From: Cyrtodaria siliqua | Taxonomy: Eukaryota; Mollusca; Bivalvia; Adapedonta; Hiatellidae | DNA length: 64,000 nt | Direction of reading: 5' to 3' | Assembly: GCA_037043455.1 (NCBI GenBank) | Contig: JAWPHD010000082.1 | Coordinates: 434,001-498,000, forward strand | Shown: one piece after another, positions 58,301 through 64,000 of the stretch | Numbering within the stretch: the stretch's first letter is position 1 | Layout: every line of letters starts with the position of its first letter | Program-made: the position numbers and the translations under genes | Notes under the pieces: model-generated | Database searches by the model: none | Told to the model about the DNA's origin: nothing | What the model saw: only the letters and a program-made list of their open reading frames with translations

Positions 58301-60045
58301 GGGCCTTGATTTAGTTAAAAATGCTATATTTTGCCTCGTTAAGACGATAGGGGCTTCATTGTTCATTTGATCTTTACCAAACTTTATCGGTTTGTTAATA
58401 TCAATGAAAGCTCAGACAAGTTCGAAAACCAAACATATCGGACCAGTAACAGCTTAGTTATGGCCCTTGATTTAGTTCAAAACGCTATATATTGCCTCGT
58501 AGAGACGAGAGGGCCTTCATTTCTCATCCGATCAATACCAAACTTTTTTTTTTTTTAATTAATTTTTTTAAATTATTAATTTCTTTTTCTTTTTTTTTCT
58601 TTAATTTTTTTCTTTTTTAATTTTTTAATTGAATATTATATTTGTTTTCAAATTTTTTTTTCAATTTTTTTTTTTTTTTTTTTTTTTTAATTTTTTTTTT
58701 TTTTTTTTTTTTTTATATATTTTTTTTAATTTTTGCTTTTAATTTTTTTTAATTTTTTTTTTTTTTTTAGCTCTATGTTGGACTAGTCGGACCAGTAACA
58801 GAGGAGTTATGGCTCTTGATTTAGTTAAAAATGCTATATTTTGCTTTGTTAATACGATAGGGCCTTCATTTTTCATCTGATCTTTACCGAACTTTAACAG
58901 ATTCTTTAGTTCTGGCCCTTGATTTAGTTCAGAAGCTGTTTTTTGCCCGAAACTTCCAAAAAAACGTAAATGACAGTCACTAACTTCATTGATGTTATAA
59001 GAGCCATGTTAGCCAGTAGAGCGTCCACAGGCCCTCTTGGGCCTCTTGTTGATCCTATCTTTACCAAACTTTACCACATTGTTAATATCAATGAAAGCTC
59101 GGACAAGTTCGAAAACCAGCCATATCGGACTAGTAACAGCGAGTTATGGCCCTTGATTTAGTTAAAAATGCTATATTTTGCCTCGTTAAGACGATAGGGG
59201 CTTCATTGTTCATTCGATCTTTACCAAACTTTATCAGATTGTTAATGTCGTTGATTGAAAGCTCGAACAAGTTTGAAAACCAGCCATATCGGACCAGTAA
59301 CAGCGGAGTTATGGCCCTTGATTTAGTTAAAAATACTATATTTTGCCTCGTTAAGACGATAGGGGCTTCATTGTTCATCCGATCTTTACCAAACTTTATC
59401 AGATTGTTAATATCAATGAAAGCCGGGACAAGTTCGAAAAACATTGATATCGGATCATATCCCACCAGTAACAGCGGAGTTATGGCCCTTGATCTAGTTA
59501 AAAATGCTATATTTTGCCTTGTTAAGACGATAGGGGCTTCATTGTTCATCCGATCTTTACCAAACTTTATCAGATTGTTAATGTCATTGAAAGCTCGAAC
59601 AAGTTCGAAAAACAGCCAGATAGGACCAGTAACAGTGGAGTTATGGCCCTTCATTTAGTTAAAAATGCTATATTTTGCCTCGTTAAGACGATAGGGGGCT
59701 TCATTGTTCATCCGATCTTTACCAAACTTTATCAGATTGTTAATATCAATGAAAGCTCGGACAAGTTCGAAAACCATTCATAGCGAACCAGTAACAGCGA
59801 AATTATGGCCCTTGATTTAGTTCAAAATGCTATATTTGGCCTCGTTAATATGGAAGGGCCTTCATTTGTCATCTGATCTTTACCAAACTTTACCAGATTC
59901 TTTAGTTATGGCCCTTGATTTAGTTAAAAAGCTGTTTTTTGCCCGAAACTTACAAAAAAACGTAAATGGCAGTCGCTCGCTTCATTGATGTTATAAGAGC
60001 CATGTTAGCCAGTAGAGCGTCCACAGGCCCTCTTGGGCCTCTTGT
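55364..60045 (+). mobile_element. Helitron-like elements with ~161-bp core-repeat array, nested
   Basis: About 27 units of ~161-170 bp (ACGATAGGGGCTTCATTGTT, CATCCGATCTTTACCAAACT, GAGTTATGGCCCTTGATTTA). 5'-type starts TTTTTAGCTCTACTGG (55,350, 55,588) lead to GTCCGTCCGTCC stretches at 55,640 and 57,475. Two complete 3' ends (GCCAGTAGAGCGTCCACAGG, CCCTCTTGGGCCTCTTGTT) lie at 59,012-59,050 and 60,007-60,045, so at least two elements are nested. The design and unit length recall the bivalve pearl/BIV160 group; sequence identity is unchecked. Open frames up to 174 codons are repeat artefacts. Confidence 0.85.
58545..58770 (+). repeat. Poly-T / TA low-complexity block
   Basis: About 225 bp of T with scattered A and interspersed TTTAATTTTT, breaking the 161-bp array. 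It may be a biological expansion or a poorly resolved assembly segment. Confidence 0.9.
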
Positions 60046-60289
60046 TTTATTATTAGTGTGTTTTTTTGTTTAATTTTTTTTTAAATTATACTGGCGTCCG
60101 ACCATATTCATTTTAAACACGTTTTTAGCAATAATTTTAATTCCGGATGTACATTTTCGCTGGACATGTTCACCTGAATGGTAAAGATAAAAACAAACAA
60201 CGAGACGTATATAAAACCGTGTTTAAACAAATAAAAAAACAGCAACGGCATATTTTGTGTATCCCTGATGCCGGGGGAACGATGTATGT
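60046..60289 (+). other. Short spacer with an unexplained open frame
   Basis: From 60,147 an open frame encodes a K/Q-rich stretch (YKTVFKQIKKQQRHILCIPD) and then enters the next repeat. Not recognised and no splice evidence; possibly a fragment of an older transposon. Confidence 0.3.
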
Positions 60290-61925
60290 TTTTAGCTCTA
60301 CTGATCAGAGATCAGCAGAGCTTATGCCGTGGTGCGGTGTCCGTCGTCCGTCTGTCTGTCCGTCTCTCTGTCCGTAAACTTTTTCTTGTAGCGACTACTC
60401 CTCTGAAACTACTGAATGGATTTTCATGAAACTTTACAGAAATGTTGCCCATGAAGTCTAGTTGATCCTAGCAAATATTCGTGTTGATGTGAAATCCAAG
60501 ATGGCCGCCAAATCTAAAAATAGGTTTTTAAAATACAAGATTGTAGCGACTACTTCTTGAAAACTATAAGTGATATTGATATGGGACTTTTTCTAAAATG
60601 ATCAGCATGACATGATGTTGGTCCTTGTCGAAAATCGTTTTGATTCGACGTTAAACATGGCTGCCAGCGACCATCTTTGTTTACATAGAGTTATATAATG
60701 AAAACTTGTAGCGACTACTCCTTTGAAAGTACTTGACGGATTTTCATGAAACTTCACAGGAATGTTGCTCTTGATGTCTAATTGATCATTACAAGTTTGT
60801 AGCGACTTCTTCTTGAAAACAAAATCAATCAGTAGAGCTTCAAGGTCATTGACCTCTTGTTTTTAAAGGGACACTGTGTTCTCTTTTATATATTTAATTT
60901 AAACGTAATTGAATTGAATGTTGTTTAACGGCTCATCAACACAGTTTCTAAAATGATCAGCATGACATGATGTTGGTCCTTGTCAAAAATCGTTTTGATT
61001 CTACGTTAAACATGGCTGCCAGCGACCATCTTTGTTTACATAGAGTTATATAGTAAAAACTTGTAGCGACTACTTCTCTGAAACTACTTTGCAGATTTTC
61101 ATGAAACTTTACAGGAATGTTGCTCTTAATGTCTAATTGATCCTAGCAAAATTTCAGATCGGCCAGAAATTCAAGATGGCCACCACAGCTAAAAATAGAT
61201 TTTTAAAAAATAAGTTTGAAGCGACTACTTCTTGAAAACTATAAGTGATATTGATATTAGACATTTTCTAAAATGATCAGCATGACATGATGGTTATCCA
61301 AGTCGAACATTATTTTGATTCGACGTTACTCATGACTGCCAGTGGCCATCTTTGTTTACATAGAGTTATATAAAGAAAACTTGTAGCGACTACTCCTCTG
61401 AAACTACTTGACGGATTTTCATGAAACTTCACAGGAATGTTGCTCTTGATGTCTAATTGATCATAGCAAAATTTCAGGTCGGCCGGAAATTCAAGATGGC
61501 CACCATGGCTAAAAATAGATTTTCAAATTACAAGTTTGTAGCGACTACTTCTTGAAAACTGTAAGTGATATTGATAAGGGACTTTTTCTAAAATGATCAG
61601 CATGACATGATGTTGGTCCTTGTCAAAAATTGTTTTTAATTCGATGTTAAACATGGCTGTCAGCGGCTATCTTTGTTTACATAGAGTTATATAATGAAAA
61701 CTTGTAGCGACTACTCCTCTGAAACTACTTGACGGATTTTTATGAAACTTCACAGGAATGTTGCTCTTGATGTCTTAATTGATCCTAGCAAAATTTCAGG
61801 TCGGCCGGAAATTCAAGATGGCCGCCCTGGCTAAAAATAAATTTTCAAAAAACAACTTTGTAGCGACTTCTTCCTGAAATCAAAATCAATCAGTAGAGCT
61901 TCAAGGTCATTGACCTCTTGTTTTT
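60290..61925 (+). mobile_element. Helitron-like elements with ~318-bp repeats, duplicated
   Basis: The 5' end has a hairpin AGCTCTACTGATCAGAGATCAGCAGAGCT and a GTCCGTCTGTCTGTCC stretch. About five units of ~318 bp start ACTTGTAGCGACTACTCCTC (60,388, 60,704, 61,057, 61,377, 61,697). Two 3' ends CAGTAGAGCTTCAAGGTCATTGACCTCTTGTTTTT occur at 60,831 and 61,892. The two ends plus the following SINE tail are offset by 1,060 bp, which indicates a tandem duplication. Confidence 0.8.
60908..60946 (-). mobile_element. SINE 3'-tail fragment (family S1), copy 1
   Basis: TTGAATTGAATGTTGTTTAA and CGGCTCATCAACACAGT, cut off at the start of the duplicated Helitron-like repeat. Confidence 0.85.
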
Positions 61926-61965
61926 AAAGGGACACTGTGTTCTCTTTAATATATATAATTTAAAC

Positions 61966-62034
61966 GTAATTGAATTGAATGTTGTTTAACGGCTCATCAA
62001 CACAGTACAGGTTATTTAGAGCCGCCCCAGAGAA
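61966..62034 (-). mobile_element. SINE 3'-tail fragment (family S1), copy 2
   Basis: Same as copy 1 but continues through GAGCCGCCCCAGAGA, then is cut by the hairpin at 62,035. Confidence 0.85.
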
Positions 62035-62246
62035 AAACTGCTTATGCCCTTAATTTGAATGTTGAAGTTTTAATCTGAGTGATTTATAGTCAATTTTCTC
62101 GAGGTAGGGGAGCGAGCGAGCTGGGGGTAGAGCGAACGTCAAGGAGGTAGAGGACCCCCAGCTCGTTCGCTCCCCTACCTCAAGAAAATTGACCATAAGT
62201 CACTCAGATTAAAACTTCAACATTCAAATTTAGGGCATAAGCAATT
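62035..62246. repeat. 212-bp hairpin with ~90-bp arms
   Basis: CTTATGCCCTTAATTTGAAT..CAATTTTCTCGAGGTAGGGG pairs with its reverse complement through GGGGTCCTC.. loop sequence. Mismatches are few. The loop is about 25 bp and GC-rich (GTAGAGCGAACGTCAAGGAG). Confidence 0.93.
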
Positions 62247-62656
62247 TATGGGCGGTATTGAAGTGATATTCACCATCGAAATACTTCTTGAATGCAAATA
62301 GGTTCCAAAACAAGTTGAAAGTGTGATCCGTGGAGAAACCTGCACCAACCTATCGACAAGAGAAAAGTTCTAGCCGCTATAATTTACACTTTTAAACGGC
62401 GAAATTGTATTCTACATGAAGTATAAATATGCTTACACGGAAACACATTCCCGATTTTTGAAAAAATCTGTTTTTTTCTTGTTAAAAGAAATAAAAGGAG
62501 ATCATACTCACATTTGTTGATGAAAAGCGCGCTTTTGCTCCTCCTCAGAAGTGGCTTTCGCTCAATTTTCATTTTTCTGCTTTTGATTGTGAAGCGAATG
62601 TTTACCAGGTGTGTAAACTAACTTAAATAAAAAAATTATTGATAGATATCAGATAT
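62247..62656. other. AT-rich spacer
   Basis: No gene or PARP exon seen. Confidence 0.45.
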
Positions 62657-62824
62657 CCAAAATATTTTATGCCGAAAAAGAGGAAGAAAAAAATAAAAAT
62701 AAATTAATTTTCTATCTAAACAGATGGAAAAAGAATTTAATTTTAATTTTTCTATCTAAACAGATAGAAAAATAATTTTATTTTATTTTTATTTTTTTCT
62801 CTTTTTTGGCATAAAATATTTTGG
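62657..62824. repeat. 168-bp AT-rich hairpin
   Basis: CCAAAATATTTTATGCCGAA pairs with TTTGGCATAAAATATTTTGG. The inner part repeats CTATCTAAACAGATRG, itself palindromic. Confidence 0.88.
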
Positions 62825-63157
62825 GTCAGCCCTTAAAAATGGGATTGGTCAGGAAACAGGAACCACGCATATAATTTTATTTGGCCTAAGAATAAAATAA
62901 AATGCATTTATAAGTTGCCTACTGATTAATATCAAATGTATGATTAAAATTACTATAATATATCTGCATGAGTGTTTTATCTACATGTATAGAATGTATT
63001 CCTCTGAGTCAGTTTGCATCATAATGACAAAATCAATGAGTCAGTCTGTGGAAATGATCTAAAAGTTTTGGATTTTAATGAGTCCTTTTCAAACAAAAGT
63101 GAGTATTTGACTAATATCAGAGGTAAAAAAGTCACTGATGCATATATAGCATGCATA
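62825..63157. other. AT-rich spacer
   Basis: Nothing recognised. Confidence 0.45.
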
Positions 63158-63309
63158 CTCCTCAAAATAATTTAAGGACCACAAAAAAAAAGTTACATTT
63201 GTGTCACATGACAATTGTAAAAGATGCAATTAAACTTAAAAATCGTCCAATAACAGCACTTTAAAAAATGACACAAATCGAAACATGGTCCTTGAATTAT
63301 TTTGAGAAG
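63158..63309. mobile_element. Mariner-type MITE, TA target
   Basis: Terminal repeats CTCCTCAAAATAATTTAAGG and the complement of CCTTGAATTATTTTGAGAAG (two differences), with TA directly outside each end (63,156 and 63,310). The 152-bp length fits a Tc1/mariner MITE. Confidence 0.82.
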
Positions 63310-64000
63310 TATATAACAAAAAAAGCAATATGACGAAAGAAAAGAAATATATTTGCTACAATAATTAGTGATTGTTACAGATTAATGATTAATGTATTGT
63401 TTCAAGAATATGTATTGTTTCAGGAGTACCGTATTTCCCATAATAGTAGCGCCCGGGTGGTCTGCAAATTGCCAAGGGGCGCTCTTATAAAATTTAAAGG
63501 AAATTTTGGAAAAAAAATTAAGGTCTACAAATGATCAAAAATTTAATGATTATTTATTTTATTTTTTTGAAATTTTTTTTATACAAAAGATCGAAAATGT
63601 ATTGAATTTTGAAAAATAAAAAATTAATTACTTAGTTGATTGTTAGCCAGTTCATTACTCCATTGCTTATTAGCTATTTTTCATTACTCAAGCTGTTTAC
63701 ATGTATGTTATAGTGCAACATAGAGCTAATCTTGACGAGGTTACAAAACTGTATAAAAGAGTATGAGAGTGGATCTTTGGAAATGGCCGAACACGATAAA
63801 AACGAAATATTGCAGTCTCGGTTTGATTGTTCATGAAAGTGAAATATGCTTGCTACCGTTCACGACCCCTAGCCCCGGGTTGAGCAGAACTCAATATTAA
63901 TAAAAATCAATAGTACAGAATTTTAACCATCCTAAAGATGGCATACATATGGCGGTGGACATGCTGTATTTAATGTCATCAATCCATGTCCATCGGCGTA
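63310..64000. other. AT-rich window end with a MITE-like end
   Basis: CCGTATTTCCCATAATAGTA then GCGCCCGGGTGG...GGGGCGCTC near 63,429-63,483 looks like one end of a dispersed element. No PARP exon and no other gene found to the window end. Confidence 0.4.

Noticed and set aside
59130..59658. 174- and 170-codon open frames on both strands
   Set aside because: They are translations of the 161-bp core repeat, repeated by monomer in both directions.
60147..60377. A further host exon
   Set aside because: The first 50 codons look mildly protein-like, but there is no acceptor or donor in frame and the frame runs into a repeat.

Overview
This is eukaryotic DNA, most likely from a bivalve mollusc. 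It is AT-rich and intron-like and has no operons. It is packed with repeats I associate with bivalves: tRNA-headed SINEs, TTAA-flanked MITEs, and Helitron-like elements with ~160-bp core repeats and 3' ends of the GGCCC-loop-GGGCC-TCTTGTT type. The species is an inference. The only host coding sequence I can defend is one 99-bp exon at 53,600-53,698 (+). It encodes part of the PARP catalytic domain (closest in my memory to PARP2) and has a clean AG acceptor and GTAAGT donor. The rest of 48-64 kb therefore looks like introns of that gene filled with repeats.

Layout. 1-14,243: two 37-bp minisatellite families (A and B) that appear to share one ancestor. At 3.8-14.2 kb they form a large imperfect inverted repeat (A, B, module, module, B, A). 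The central modules carry four decayed C2H2 zinc-finger fragments. 14,244-48,154: a segment bounded by a 60-bp terminal inverted repeat (59/60 identical arms, 33.9 kb apart). It contains a 70-bp array, a second inverted repeat with ~2.4-kb arms around a 5'-truncated non-LTR retrotransposon (19.7-29.2 kb), an 18-bp minisatellite, SINEs, a 34-bp array, a 3.9-kb TTAA-flanked TIR element (36.5-40.5 kb) and a very homogeneous 375-bp satellite (41.5-46.7 kb). The satellite shares its GTTATTTT/AAAATAAC motif with the terminal inverted repeats. 48,155-64,000: PARP-gene intron sequence with a Harbinger-like TTA-flanked element, several Helitron-like core-repeat arrays, long hairpins and small MITEs.

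There is little here that works together as genes. The interest lies in the architecture: nested insertions with readable target sites, satellites with higher-order structure, and a possible giant TIR element carrying a satellite related to its own ends. I found no transposase, no intact retrotransposon, no true tRNA or rRNA gene and no CRISPR. All coordinates, copy counts and identities were read by eye; repeat-array borders are good to about one monomer.
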